Shown: piece by piece, positions 25,570 to 34,367 of the stretch
Layout: every line of letters begins with the position of its first letter
Numbering within the stretch: the stretch's first letter is position 1
NCBI RefSeq assembly: GCF_030848565.1
Contig: NZ_JAVDDV010000005.1
Coordinates: 1 to 64,000, forward strand
Direction of reading: 5' to 3'
Length of the DNA: 64,000 nt
Source of the DNA: Natronolimnohabitans sp. A-GB9
Lineage (GTDB): Archaea > Halobacteriota > Halobacteria > Halobacteriales > Natrialbaceae
Made by a program: the position numbers and the translations under genes
The notes under the pieces: model-generated
What the model was told of the DNA's origin: nothing
Databases searched by the model: none
The model's input: only the letters and a program-made list of their open reading frames with translations

Positions 25570-25649
25570 TCGGGATCGGGCCGTACTCGTCGTCGATCGA
25601 CCCGTCACGAACGGACACGCGTAAGTGCGGTGGATCCAAACCCCGTACC

Positions 25650-26564
25650 ATGACTGCTAGTCACGATACTGATCTCGAGGAACTGCGACGCGGGACCGAC
25701 CTCGTCAAGCGCGGTTTCGCCCAGATGCAGAAAGGCGGCGTCATCATGGACGTCGTCAACCCCGAACAGGCCCGCATCGCCGAGGACGCCGGTGCGGTCG
25801 CCGTCATGGCACTGGAAGCCGTTCCAGCGGACATCCGCAAGCGTGGCGGCGTCGCCCGGATGGCCGACCCTGCAGACGTCGAAGAAATCGTCGAGGAAGT
25901 CTCCATTCCGGTAATGGGGAAAGCCCGTATCGGCCACACGAAAGAGGCCCAGATCCTCGAGGCCACCGGCGTCGACATGATCGACGAGTCGGAAGTGCTC
26001 ACCCCGGCCGACGACGCCTACCACATCGACAAGCGCGACTTTACCGCGCCCTTCGTCTGTGGTGCTCGCAACCTCGGTGAAGCCCTGCGCCGGATCAACG
26101 AGGGCGCGGCGATGATCCGAACCAAAGGCGAAGCGGGGACGGGCGACGTCAACCAGGCCGTCCACCACCAGCGAACGATCAAAGGCGCGATCCGCGAACT
26201 CGAGGGGATGACCCACGAGGAGCGCGAGGCCTACGCTCGTGAGATCGAAGCGCCCGCGGAACTGGTCCACGAGACCGCCGAGCTGGGTCGGCTTCCGGTC
26301 GTCAACTTCGCGGCTGGCGGTATCGCGACGCCAGCCGACGCCGCGCTCATGATGCACCACGAGTGCGACGGCATCTTCGTCGGCAGCGGCATCTTCGGCG
26401 CCGAGAACCCGCCGGCGATGGCCGAAGCGATCGTCGAGGCGACGAACAACTGGGACGATCCCGAACGCCTCGCCGAGATCTCGAAGAACCTCGGTAAAGG
26501 GATGAAAGGCGACGCGAACGCCGATCTCCCCGAGGAAGAGCAGTTGCAGGGTCGGGGCGTCTAG
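25650..26564 (+). CDS. pdxS: Pyridoxal 5'-phosphate synthase lyase subunit PdxS
   Basis: A 304-residue (beta/alpha)8 protein that makes PLP from ribose 5-phosphate, glyceraldehyde 3-phosphate and ammonia. Signature segments: [57 protein letters not shown] with the catalytic Lys91, and [19 protein letters not shown] carrying the second active lysine. [19 protein letters not shown] and [12 protein letters not shown] bind phosphate. Its length is standard. The glutaminase partner PdxT is not encoded nearby and must lie elsewhere. The start is ATG 25650 ([20 protein letters not shown]). Cytosolic dodecamer in known homologues. Confidence 0.97.
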   Translation: MTASHDTDLEELRRGTDLVKRGFAQMQKGGVIMDVVNPEQARIAEDAGAVAVMALEAVPADIRKRGGVARMADPADVEEIVEEVSIPVMGKARIGHTKEAQILEATGVDMIDESEVLTPADDAYHIDKRDFTAPFVCGARNLGEALRRINEGAAMIRTKGEAGTGDVNQAVHHQRTIKGAIRELEGMTHEEREAYAREIEAPAELVHETAELGRLPVVNFAAGGIATPADAALMMHHECDGIFVGSGIFGAENPPAMAEAIVEATNNWDDPERLAEISKNLGKGMKGDANADLPEEEQLQGRGV

Positions 26565-26663
26565 ACCGACTACGCTTTTCGTCGCGGCTCCAGCCCGCTC
26601 GTTTTCCGTTCGTCGAACCGCACCACCACCGGTACGGTACTCGAGACCCTACTACCGGCTACG

Positions 26664-27800
26664 ATGTCCTCTCCGCACGAACTCGACGGGGCAAACGCAG
26701 GCGGTCAGTTCGTCCGCACCGCGCTGACGCTGTCGGTCCTCGAGAACGAGCCCATCCGGATCGAAAACGTCCGTGGCAACCGATCGACGCCTGGCCTTCG
26801 CCACCAGCATCTTGCCGTCCTCGAGACGATGGCCGCGATCTGTAACGCCGACGTCTCCGGCGCCGAACTCGGCGCGGAGACGATCGAGTTCGATCCGGGC
26901 CTCGAGTCGACCGCCGAGACGACGGGCTGGAACGGGCAGGGACGAGGCTCACTTCCAGGCGGGGAGTACGAGGTCGACATCGGTACAGCTGGGAGCGTGA
27001 CGCTGCTGTTCGACGCCGTGCTCCCGCTTGCCGCAGTGCTCGAGTCGGAGCTCTCGGTGACGGTCACCGGCGGCACCGACGTCCCGTTTTCGCCGCCGAT
27101 CGACTACGCTCGCCACGTCAAGCGTCCGTTGCTCCGACGGTTCGGCCTCGAGGCGACCTACGACGTCGAGCGCCGAGGGTTCATGCCCGAAGGTGGCGGC
27201 CGCGTGACCCTCGAACTCGCCCCGTCGGACCTCGAGTCGATCGACCTCACGGAACGGGGGTCGCTCGAGTCCGTCCACGTCTACGCGACCGAGTCGGAGT
27301 CACTGGCCGACCGCGACGTCGCCCACCGCCAGGCAGAAGGCGCACTCGACCGACTGGGACTCGAGGGACGGGAACTCGAACTCGGCGAGCGACGCGAGAC
27401 GACGGCCGAGAGTCCCTCGACCGGGTCGGCGATCGTCCTTCGAGTCGATCATGGAACTGGTGTCGCCGGTTTCTCGGCGCTCGGCGAGCGCGGGAAGCCG
27501 GCCGAGCGCGTCGGTGAAGAGGCCGCGGACGCCGCGAACCGCTTTCTCGAGCGAACGACCGACCCGGCTCCGCCGGTCGATCGCCACATGGCCGATCAGT
27601 TGCTCGTCTACATCGCCCTCGCAGGCGGGCGCGTTCGTGTCCCCGAGGTTACAGACCACGTCGTCTCGAGCTGTGAGCTACTCGAGGCCTTCGGCGCATC
27701 GATGACGATCGATATCGAAGGCGGTGATGGGACGACCGACGAACTCGAGGCCGTCGACGAACCGGGGGTCGTCGCGGTCGAAGAGACCGTCGATGGCTGA
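26664..27800 (+). CDS. rtcA: RNA 3'-terminal phosphate cyclase
   Basis: A 378-residue enzyme that converts RNA 3'-phosphates to 2',3'-cyclic phosphates using ATP through an enzyme-AMP intermediate. Visible family features: the N-terminal motif GANAGGQFVRTALTLSVL, RGNRSTPGLRHQHLAVLE, GSVTLLFDAVLPLAAVL, GGTDVPFSPPIDYARHV and FMPEGGGRVTLEL. The catalytic His lies in VDRHMADQLLVYIALAGG (about residue 306), where AMP is attached. The length matches the family with a modest acidic insertion. No RtcB is adjacent. The stop TGA at 27798-27800 is the start of an A-type terminus (TGATACGGACTGCTG). Confidence 0.95.
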   Translation: MSSPHELDGANAGGQFVRTALTLSVLENEPIRIENVRGNRSTPGLRHQHLAVLETMAAICNADVSGAELGAETIEFDPGLESTAETTGWNGQGRGSLPGGEYEVDIGTAGSVTLLFDAVLPLAAVLESELSVTVTGGTDVPFSPPIDYARHVKRPLLRRFGLEATYDVERRGFMPEGGGRVTLELAPSDLESIDLTERGSLESVHVYATESESLADRDVAHRQAEGALDRLGLEGRELELGERRETTAESPSTGSAIVLRVDHGTGVAGFSALGERGKPAERVGEEAADAANRFLERTTDPAPPVDRHMADQLLVYIALAGGRVRVPEVTDHVVSSCELLEAFGASMTIDIEGGDGTTDELEAVDEPGVVAVEETVDG

Positions 27801-27817
27801 TACGGACTGCTGTAACG
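27798..27817. repeat. Solo A-family terminus
   Basis: TGATACGGACTGCTGTAACG, identical to the end of complete A elements, without the rest. It provides the rtcA stop codon. Confidence 0.6.
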
Positions 27818-27914
27818 ATGTACTGGTACAACCGCGAGCCATCCGATGTCGCTCCGGAACGCGATTTCTCGAAACCGAGCGCTTGGTAACAAGTTTTCGA
27901 CATAACACTATGAC

Positions 27915-27920
27915 TTATAT
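27915..27920 (+). promoter_or_regulatory. TATA box for the leader ORF and kdgK
   Basis: TTATAT with its centre 26 nt before ATG 27944, the spacing of haloarchaeal leaderless promoters. It points to translation of the mini-ORF 27944-27994 from the very 5' end of the mRNA. Confidence 0.6.
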
Positions 27921-27943
27921 CACCGCCGTTCATTGATGCGGAT

Positions 27944-27994
27944 ATGACTGACGTATACAGTATCGGCGGGTCGATCCGGAGGGCCGAGCCGTGA
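27944..27994 (+). CDS. 16-residue leader ORF overlapping kdgK
   Basis: A 17-codon frame reading MTDVYSIGGSIRRAEP and stop. The ATG sits at the predicted leaderless transcription start. The TGA (27992-27994) overlaps the kdgK GTG (GTGA), and a strong Shine-Dalgarno sequence GGAGGG (27978-27983) lies inside the leader, 7 nt before the GTG. It looks like a translational coupling device. Whether the peptide itself matters is unknown. Confidence 0.5.
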   Translation: MTDVYSIGGSIRRAEP

Positions 27995-28944
27995 GCGATA
28001 TCGTCACGTTCGGTGAGACGATGCTCCGGCTGTCGCCACCGGGGAACGAACGACTCGAGAGTGCCGACGAGTTCGAGATCCACGCGGGCGGTGCTGAGAG
28101 CAACGTCGCGATCGCGGCCAGCCGGCTCGGGGCAACGGCGACCTGGATGTCGAAGCTCCCAGAGACTCCGCTTGGACGGCGTGTCGTCGGCGAAATCCGT
28201 AGTCACGGAATCGATACCGACGTCGTCTGGAGCCACCGCGGCCGCCTCGGAACGTACTACCTCGAGCGGGCGGGCGACCCTCGCGGAACGAACGTGGTTT
28301 ACGATCGGGAGAACAGCGCCGTCTCGACGGCCGAGGCGCGGGAGTTCGACGTCGATCGTATCCAGAACGCGCGCGTCTTTTTCACCAGCGGAATCACACC
28401 CGCGCTCTCGTCGACGCTGCGGGAAACGACGACGAACATGCTCAAGGCAGCCAAACAGGCCGGGACGACGACTGCCGTCGACTTCAACTACCGAAACAAG
28501 CTCTGGTCGCCCGAGCAAGCCCGCGAGACGATGACCCAGCTGTTCCCGGGGATCGACGTCCTCGTCATCGCCGCCAGAGACGCCCGCACTGTCCTCGGTA
28601 TCGAGGGCGACCCCCGCCAGTTGGCCCACCGGCTTGGCTCCCAGTTCGACTTCGAGACCGTCGTCGTCACCCGCGGTGCCGACGGTGCCGTCGGCTGGCA
28701 CGACGGCGTCGTCCACGAACAGGACGCCTACGAGACAGATACCGTCTCGCCGGTCGGCACCGGCGACGCCTTCACCGGCGCGTTCATCGCCCGCCGGCTC
28801 CACGGCGACGACGTCCCGACAGCCCTCGAGTACGGCGCGGCGACGGCGGCGCTGAAACGGACGATCCCCGGCGACGCCGCGCTCGTCTCCAAGTCGGAAG
28901 TCGACACCGTCGTTAGCGAGGGCGGGACGGAGATCTCTCGCTAG
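27991..28944 (+). CDS. kdgK: 2-keto-3-deoxygluconate kinase (PfkB family)
   Basis: A 317-residue sugar kinase starting at GTG 27991 behind GGAGGG. N-terminal family pattern: VTFGETMLRLSPPGNERLES, then the substrate-binding GGAESNVAIAASRLG. The C-terminal PfkB signature is DTVSPVGTGDAFTGAFIARR with the catalytic Asp near residue 258. VVTRGADGAVGW is the ATP-site strand. In haloarchaea, KDG kinase acts in the semi-phosphorylative Entner-Doudoroff pathway, giving 2-keto-3-deoxy-6-phosphogluconate. Another PfkB sugar specificity cannot be excluded from motifs alone. No aldolase or dehydrogenase gene is adjacent. Translation seems coupled to a 16-residue leader ORF. Confidence 0.88.
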   Translation: MSDIVTFGETMLRLSPPGNERLESADEFEIHAGGAESNVAIAASRLGATATWMSKLPETPLGRRVVGEIRSHGIDTDVVWSHRGRLGTYYLERAGDPRGTNVVYDRENSAVSTAEAREFDVDRIQNARVFFTSGITPALSSTLRETTTNMLKAAKQAGTTTAVDFNYRNKLWSPEQARETMTQLFPGIDVLVIAARDARTVLGIEGDPRQLAHRLGSQFDFETVVVTRGADGAVGWHDGVVHEQDAYETDTVSPVGTGDAFTGAFIARRLHGDDVPTALEYGAATAALKRTIPGDAALVSKSEVDTVVSEGGTEISR

Positions 28945-29045
28945 GACGGGACGAGTCGACGTCGTTCGCAGCGACCGAGCGTATCCGTCCGTTCCACTCC
29001 GACCTCGGGCGTACACCCAAGTCGAATGCGACCCAACGACTACGT

Positions 29046-29438
29046 ATGAGCGACGAGCCCGACCACGAGCGGACTCCCGACCGAGACGCAGACTCGATCG
29101 AAGAGGATCCGACGGATTCGATCGATCTCGAGCATACAGAACGCGTTTGCGTGGGCGTCACTCGCGGCGAGACCGACCTCGAGATTGGACCGCCGCGGGA
29201 CTACCCGGATCGGGCCGACATCTCGGTACGGCCCGAGTCGGACGACGAGATCGGCGATCGGATCGTCGTAAGCATCGACGCGATGGCCGGCGATCACGGC
29301 ACGGGCCACGCGGACGTCGAACTGACGCCGGCAGAGGCCCGCGAGATACGGGATCGGCTCGACGAGACGGTTCGCTGGCTGCCCGAAGACGCGGGAGTCG
29401 ACACGTCCGACTCAGAGACTGAGTCGGAGCAAAAGTAG
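29046..29438 (+). CDS. Small acidic protein of unknown function
   Basis: A 130-residue strongly acidic protein. The first 30 residues (SDEPDHERTPDRDADSIEED) and the last 15 are disordered. The core (about 33-110) has beta strands (RVCVGVTRGETDLEIGPP, RIVVSIDAMAG) and a helix with TPAEAREIRDRLDETVRWL. The TPAEAREIRDRLDE helix is the kind found at the end of small haloarchaeal domains that fold as beta-sheet plus helix. No catalytic residues are recognised. The start is ATG 29046 directly after a TACGT context, presumably leaderless or short-leadered. It is convergent with the CBS-domain gene. Confidence 0.7.
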   Translation: MSDEPDHERTPDRDADSIEEDPTDSIDLEHTERVCVGVTRGETDLEIGPPRDYPDRADISVRPESDDEIGDRIVVSIDAMAGDHGTGHADVELTPAEAREIRDRLDETVRWLPEDAGVDTSDSETESEQK

Positions 29439-29515
29439 GGTCCCGGCGACCGTCGGTCCGGACTTGGAGACGGACTCGAGGGCAACGTCGATACTCGAAT
29501 ACGGCGTCGAACCGA

Positions 29516-29920
29516 TTACGCGGGACTCGGTGCTTTTTCTCGAGAGAGGTACGACGCGAGGTCGGACGTCGTGATCATGCCGATGACGGCCTCGTCTTCG
29601 TCGACGACCGGCAGGTGGTGAAAGCCGTGTTCGACCATCGCGTCCGCGGCGTCACGGATGCCGTCCTGAGCCGTGGCGGTGATGACGTCCTCGCTCATGT
29701 ATTGTGAGACCGGCGTCTGATCCTTCGGCTTTCGCTCGGCGACGATCCGGACGAAGTCCGTCGTCGTCAGAATCCCCTCGAGTCGGCCGTCGCCGTCGGT
29801 GACGACGACCGAACCGATGTCGTTCTCGAGCATCGTTCCTGCGGCGTCCTCGACGAGTGTGTCCGATCGGACCGTGTGTACGGTCGTCGACATGACACGT
29901 GCGACGAAAATGTCTTCCAT
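29516..29920 (-). CDS. CBS-domain pair protein
   Basis: A 134-residue cytosolic protein made only of two CBS domains. The first (about 7-62) runs RVMSTTVHTVRSDTLVEDAA to GRLEGILTTTDFVRIVAER. The second (about 72-128) runs MSEDVITATAQDGIRDAADA to EAVIGMITTSDLASYLSRE. Paired CBS modules bind adenine nucleotides and act as energy or ligand sensors. The start used is ATG 29920 (MEDIFVARVMS), because the divergent TATA box at 29945-29951 lies 27 nt away; MRMEDIF at 29926 is the alternative. It shares its promoter region with the ThDP enzyme gene, so it may sense the state of that pathway, which is inference. Confidence 0.88.
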   Translation of the reverse strand: MEDIFVARVMSTTVHTVRSDTLVEDAAGTMLENDIGSVVVTDGDGRLEGILTTTDFVRIVAERKPKDQTPVSQYMSEDVITATAQDGIRDAADAMVEHGFHHLPVVDEDEAVIGMITTSDLASYLSREKAPSPA

Positions 29921-29981
29921 ACGCATACTGTGTGGCGTCGCAACTATAAGGCTTGTCGAAGGGGAACAGTACACATAGTAT
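29921..29981. promoter_or_regulatory. Divergent promoter of the CBS and ThDP-enzyme genes
   Basis: A 61 bp region with one TATA element, ACTATAAGG, at about 29944-29951, readable in both directions (CTTATAG on the minus strand). Leftward it sits 27 nt from the CBS ATG; rightward about 35 nt from ATG 29982. A single bidirectional box would force competition between the two genes. Confidence 0.5.
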
Positions 29982-31631
29982 ATGGACGTGAGCCAGGCGG
30001 TCCTCGAGCGGTTGACGGCTGCAGGGATCGATACCGTGTTCGGAATCCCGGGCAAGCAGACGCTGCCGCTAAACGAGGCGATCGACCGGCGTGACGACGT
30101 CCGGTTCGTACTCGCCCGCCACGAGACCGCCGTCACTCACCAGGCCTGGGGCTACGCCGAGACGAGCGGCCGGCCCGCGGCGACGGTCGTCGTTCCCGGA
30201 CCGGGAGATATGAACGCGATGAACGGACTGAAAAACGCGTGCAACGACTGTACGCCGCTGGTTCATCTCGCCGTCGAGACCGACCCCGAGATCCGCGGCG
30301 GGGACGGGATCCATGAGACGCCACTCGAGACCTACGACACCGTCGTCAAGACGAACCGTCTCGTCGAACGACCCGAACGCACCGCGGCCGTCCTCGAGGA
30401 GGCGATCGCCGTCGCCGAGACGCCTCCGAAGGGACCGGTCCGCGTCGGGATTCCGAAGTCCTTCCTCTCGATGGACGTCTCGCTCGCGGCGACCGGGACA
30501 TACAGCCGGACGTCCGTCACCGACGTTCCCGAGACCGCCCTCGAGTCTGCAGTCGACCTGCTTGCCGACGCCGACGAACCGGTGGTCGTCGTCGGCGGCG
30601 GCGTCCGGTCTGCAAACGCGAGCGACGACCTCCGGCGCGTCGCCGACCGACTCGGTGCGCCCGTCGTGACCACGTACAAGGGCAAAGGCGTCCTCCCCGA
30701 CGGCGACGGCGGCCCTGTCGCCGGCACGCTCTCGGGCAGCGCCGCCCCGGAACTGCTCGCGACGCTTGCCGAGGCCGACGCCGCGCTCGCGGTCGGTACG
30801 GACTTCGACGCCGTTGCGACCCGCGCCTGGTCGGTCGACGTCCCCGAGACGCTCGTCCACGTTACACTCGAGGCCGACGACCTCGCTACCGGCTACGAAC
30901 CGACCGTCGGGATCGTCGCCGACGCCGGCACGGCCCTCACAGCCCTCGAGGACGCACTCGCCGACCGTGGCCTCGAACCCCGACCCGACGACGCCGTCGA
31001 ACGCGCCGCGGCCGTCCGGGAGGCGACGAGCGAGCGCCTCGCGCCGTTGCGGACCTCGTCGCCGCCGCTTCCGTCGGTGAGCGCGCTCGAGGCCGTCCGC
31101 GAGGGAGTGCCACGAGAAGCGATCGTGGCGGCCGACGCCGGCGGCTTCCGCGTCTGGGGCCTGAACGTCTTCGAGGCCACCGGGCCGCGATCGTACGTCA
31201 ACCCCGGCTCGTGGGCGACGATGGGAACCGGACTCCCGTCGGGAATCGGCGCCCAGTGTGCAAACCCCGACGCCGACGTGGTCGTGCTGACCGGCGACGG
31301 CGGCCTCATGATGTGTGTTCACGAACTTCACACGATCGTCGCCGAGGCCCTCCCGCTAACGGTCGTCGTCTTCGTCAACGAGGATTACGCGATCATCAGC
31401 GACGAGGCCGACCGGACGTACGATCTCGAGGCCGGCGCCTACGGCTGGGGCGAGACGCCCATCGACTTCGAGGGCCTCGCCTCGAGTTTCGGCCTGCGCG
31501 CCGATCGCGCCGAGACGCCGTCGGCGATCCAGGAGACACTCGAGTCAGCGGTCGCCGCGGACGAACCCGTCCTCGTCGCGATCCCGACGGATCCCGAGGA
31601 GCCACAGGCGGGCGACTGGATGCAATCGTGA
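29982..31631 (+). CDS. ThDP-dependent enzyme of the acetolactate synthase type
   Basis: A 549-residue enzyme with the three domains of the pyruvate oxidase/acetolactate synthase family. The N-terminal PYR domain has GIDTVFGIPGKQTLPLNEAI and the catalytic Glu in VLARHETAVTHQAWGYAE. The central domain has EPVVVVGGGVRSANASDDL. The C-terminal PP domain has the ThDP/Mg motif VVVLTGDGGLMMCVHELH followed by PLTVVVFVNEDYAII. It lacks the FAD-pocket features I would expect of biosynthetic IlvB, and no ilvN or ilvC is near. It may therefore act on another 2-keto acid (benzoylformate, oxalyl-CoA or sulfopyruvate types). Its TGA stop opens a B-family palindrome. Confidence 0.88.
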   Translation: MDVSQAVLERLTAAGIDTVFGIPGKQTLPLNEAIDRRDDVRFVLARHETAVTHQAWGYAETSGRPAATVVVPGPGDMNAMNGLKNACNDCTPLVHLAVETDPEIRGGDGIHETPLETYDTVVKTNRLVERPERTAAVLEEAIAVAETPPKGPVRVGIPKSFLSMDVSLAATGTYSRTSVTDVPETALESAVDLLADADEPVVVVGGGVRSANASDDLRRVADRLGAPVVTTYKGKGVLPDGDGGPVAGTLSGSAAPELLATLAEADAALAVGTDFDAVATRAWSVDVPETLVHVTLEADDLATGYEPTVGIVADAGTALTALEDALADRGLEPRPDDAVERAAAVREATSERLAPLRTSSPPLPSVSALEAVREGVPREAIVAADAGGFRVWGLNVFEATGPRSYVNPGSWATMGTGLPSGIGAQCANPDADVVVLTGDGGLMMCVHELHTIVAEALPLTVVVFVNEDYAIISDEADRTYDLEAGAYGWGETPIDFEGLASSFGLRADRAETPSAIQETLESAVAADEPVLVAIPTDPEEPQAGDWMQS

Positions 31632-31712
31632 TACTGTCGGACAGCAGTCACTGAAGAGAATTCGCCGGACGGAAGCGGCAACTGCTCACAATAGTTCTGT
31701 CCGACAGTATGA
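31629..31712. repeat. B-family palindromic element, copy 2
   Basis: Starts TGATACTGTCGGACAGCAGT and ends TCTGTCCGACAGTATGA. Its first triplet is the stop codon of the ThDP enzyme gene. The interior differs from copies 1 and 4, so only the arms are conserved. Confidence 0.8.
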
Positions 31713-32129
31713 TTCCCGTCCGGGCTCGACGCGTTCGACACCCCTCTCCCGTCGCTTGCGTCCCCGAACTCGAGATCGATGGTCGCCGCGTCGTTCCATC
31801 GCTCGAGCCCAACGAGCCGATGTGCGGTGGCGCGCGCCGATCCGCGGCGAACCGAACGTGAGTCGCGGATCGAATCGTGCGAGGGATGAGCGAGCGACTG
31901 TCGGGAGCGAGCGAATCGGCTGGGGAGGACGTGGAAATCCATGCCACCAGCACGATCGTCCGGCTATCGCCGACGCGTCGAATTTCGTCTGCCTCTTGTT
32001 TTCTGTAGTGTCTCGATGCTACTTACCGCCCAAATATCACTTTCGTCGATCACATAACGAGGACGACCACATCCGCACGACGGCGCACATTTAAGTACTG
32101 AACGGGCTATACTCGACGACGTATCACCG
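31713..32129. other. Intergenic region upstream of the AddAB-like operon
   Basis: About 417 bp without a supportable gene after the B element. ATTTAAGT near 32090 is a possible TATA box for the operon at 32130, which would give a short 5' leader. The rest shows no repeat or RNA gene I recognise. Confidence 0.5.
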
Positions 32130-34367
32130 ATGGCGTCCCCGCCCGCCTCTCTCGAGGGAACGTGTACACTCCTCTCCGAACCCGCTCCCAGCGACGTCCT
32201 CTTCGAGTGGATCGCCGAGGAGTACGCCACACTCGCCGAGACGTACGGCCCCCGGAACGTGCTGGTGTTGAAACGCCATCCGGCGGGCCTCGAGACGCTT
32301 TCCGACGCGCTCGCCGACGTCGCCGCGACCGACGGATCTCCTGGCTCACCCCGCGTCGAGTCGCTTCCGGAACACGCCTCGAAGACCCTCGAGGCCGACG
32401 ACCCGACGCTCGACCGACTCGAGTACGAAGAACGTATCGAGCTCATCTCGCTGGTGATCGACGGCGCCAGCCGGTCGGTTCCGGAGTATCTAGAGCGGGC
32501 CGCCGACCACGAGGGCTTTACCCGTGACGTCGGGCAGCTACTGCTCGAGGCGACCCGCCAGCAGCTTCGCCTCGAGGACGTCGAGCAGGCCGATCCCCAC
32601 GACTGTCTGGCCTTCCTCTATGCGATGAACGATCGGTTCCACGCGGAACTCGAGGACCGGGGCTACGTCGAGCGGGCGGACGTGATCCCTCGCACCGTCG
32701 AACTGCTCGAGGCGGACGCCGACGGCCTGCGCTCGCGGATCGGCGAGTCGATCGATGCCGTCCTCGCCGTCGAGTTCGAGGAGTTTCGCCGGCTCGATCG
32801 GCGCTACCTTGCGGCGCTGACACGCGACGCCGAACTCCGCTGTCTGGGCGAACGCCACGCCAGCGTCGAACGGACGCGAGTCGAGCCGGGTTGTATCGAA
32901 GACCACGTCGGCACCGGACTCGACGTCGAGAGACTCGAGCGAGACGGGGTTGGCGACCGATCGAGGCGACCACACCGGGCGATCACGCGATTTTTGTCGA
33001 CTGGCGCCACACCGCGAGCGGACACCGACGCGCAGCGAGACGGGGGCCGAGCGTACCGGATCCGAACCCGGACCGCACGCCAGCAAGTCCGTGCAGTTGC
33101 CACCGAGATCCAGGCGCTTCGCGACCGCTACGGCTGGAGCTACGACGAGTTCGCCGTCGCGGTTCCGCGGATCGAACGCGTGCCGGAGACGCGACGGCGG
33201 CTCCGTGAGGCCGGTCTGCCGACGGCGACCATCGGAACGCCCTCACTCGCCGAAGACCCCGTCGTCAACGAGTGCTACGCGTTCGTCACACTGCAGTGTG
33301 CCCGCGACGGTGCCGCCCTCGAGACACATCTCGACGGGTACGGACGCCGCGACGGAGTCGGCTCCGACGTCGACGATCCCGACCCAGTCGAGGTCGCACT
33401 CGATCGCCTGCATGCCCGCGTCGACGACTTCGAACTGGAGTTGCTCGAGGCCTGTGCCGGCTCGAGCGTTGCCCGTTCGCTCGAGCGCTGGATCCGGCAG
33501 ACGGACCTGAAGGGACGGATCGCCCGCGAGGAGTCGTGGGTCGACGCCCGCGAGCAGTACGAGAGCATCCGTCGAATCCTCGAGATCGCCCGGTTCGTCG
33601 AAGAGACGGACCTCGTCGGGCCCGACTGGCAGGGGCTTCGTCGGATGCTTCGCCGAACGATCCAGTACGACGCGCCCTACGTCCACGCCGTCGAGGCCCA
33701 GCCGCCGACCGGCGGCGTTACGGTCTGTCCTGCCGAGGACTGCAAGCACGACTCCCGGGAAGTCGTTTTCCTGCTCGATCTGACCGACGACAACTATCCC
33801 GGCGAGCAGTTTCTCACACAGCTATTCCCGACGGCGTGGCTCCGCGAGATGGAGACATACCCCGCCGTGACTGCGCCGAACGAGGACGATATCACGGCTA
33901 CCTTCGACACCGTCGGCGCGGACGATGTTGGCGATCCGTTCGAGACCTACCACGCCCAGCGGTCCCGCCGGCGGCTCGCACTCGCCGCCCGCGCCGCGCG
34001 GAGCCGGCTCTACTGTTGTTCCTACGAGCGCGGTTCCGGGAGCTTACAGCGAACGTACGACGAGTCACGCTACCTTCAGGGGATCGACGCGACGCCGGGA
34101 CTCGTCCTCGAGAGCGTCGACGCCGACGCGAACGCGGCGATCCACGGCGAAGAAAACGCCCTCGAGGCGCTGCTCGACCAGCCTCACGGCGAACTCGAGC
34201 GAATCCTTCGGGAAGCCAGCACCGGCGGTGAGGCCGACCTCGGTGCGACCGAGGAACTGTTCGAGGAGATCGCGGTCGTCCTCGCAGACGACGTCGATCC
34301 CGAACTCGCCGAGGCGGTCCGTTCACAGTTCGAGTTCGCCGCGGGTGAGGTGGTCCGAGATGACTGA
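32130..34367 (+). CDS. AddB/RecC-like inactivated helicase subunit
   Basis: A 745-residue protein. It has the C-terminal architecture of superfamily I helicase relatives: RTARQQVRAVATEIQALRDR and FAVAVPRIERVPETRRRL (start of the second RecA lobe), CKHDSREVVFLLDLTDDNYP with FPTAWLREMETY (AddB/RecC-like motif V region), and RRRLALAARAARSRLYCCSY (motif VI-like). No Walker A lysine is visible near the N-terminus (GTCTLLSEPAPSDVLFEWI), so it probably does not hydrolyse ATP and acts as a scaffold, like AddB or RecC. It overlaps the next gene by 8 nt, and that gene in turn overlaps the helicase-nuclease. Together they look like a split AddAB machine for processing DNA ends. Confidence 0.75.
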   Translation: MASPPASLEGTCTLLSEPAPSDVLFEWIAEEYATLAETYGPRNVLVLKRHPAGLETLSDALADVAATDGSPGSPRVESLPEHASKTLEADDPTLDRLEYEERIELISLVIDGASRSVPEYLERAADHEGFTRDVGQLLLEATRQQLRLEDVEQADPHDCLAFLYAMNDRFHAELEDRGYVERADVIPRTVELLEADADGLRSRIGESIDAVLAVEFEEFRRLDRRYLAALTRDAELRCLGERHASVERTRVEPGCIEDHVGTGLDVERLERDGVGDRSRRPHRAITRFLSTGATPRADTDAQRDGGRAYRIRTRTARQQVRAVATEIQALRDRYGWSYDEFAVAVPRIERVPETRRRLREAGLPTATIGTPSLAEDPVVNECYAFVTLQCARDGAALETHLDGYGRRDGVGSDVDDPDPVEVALDRLHARVDDFELELLEACAGSSVARSLERWIRQTDLKGRIAREESWVDAREQYESIRRILEIARFVEETDLVGPDWQGLRRMLRRTIQYDAPYVHAVEAQPPTGGVTVCPAEDCKHDSREVVFLLDLTDDNYPGEQFLTQLFPTAWLREMETYPAVTAPNEDDITATFDTVGADDVGDPFETYHAQRSRRRLALAARAARSRLYCCSYERGSGSLQRTYDESRYLQGIDATPGLVLESVDADANAAIHGEENALEALLDQPHGELERILREASTGGEADLGATEELFEEIAVVLADDVDPELAEAVRSQFEFAAGEVVRDD

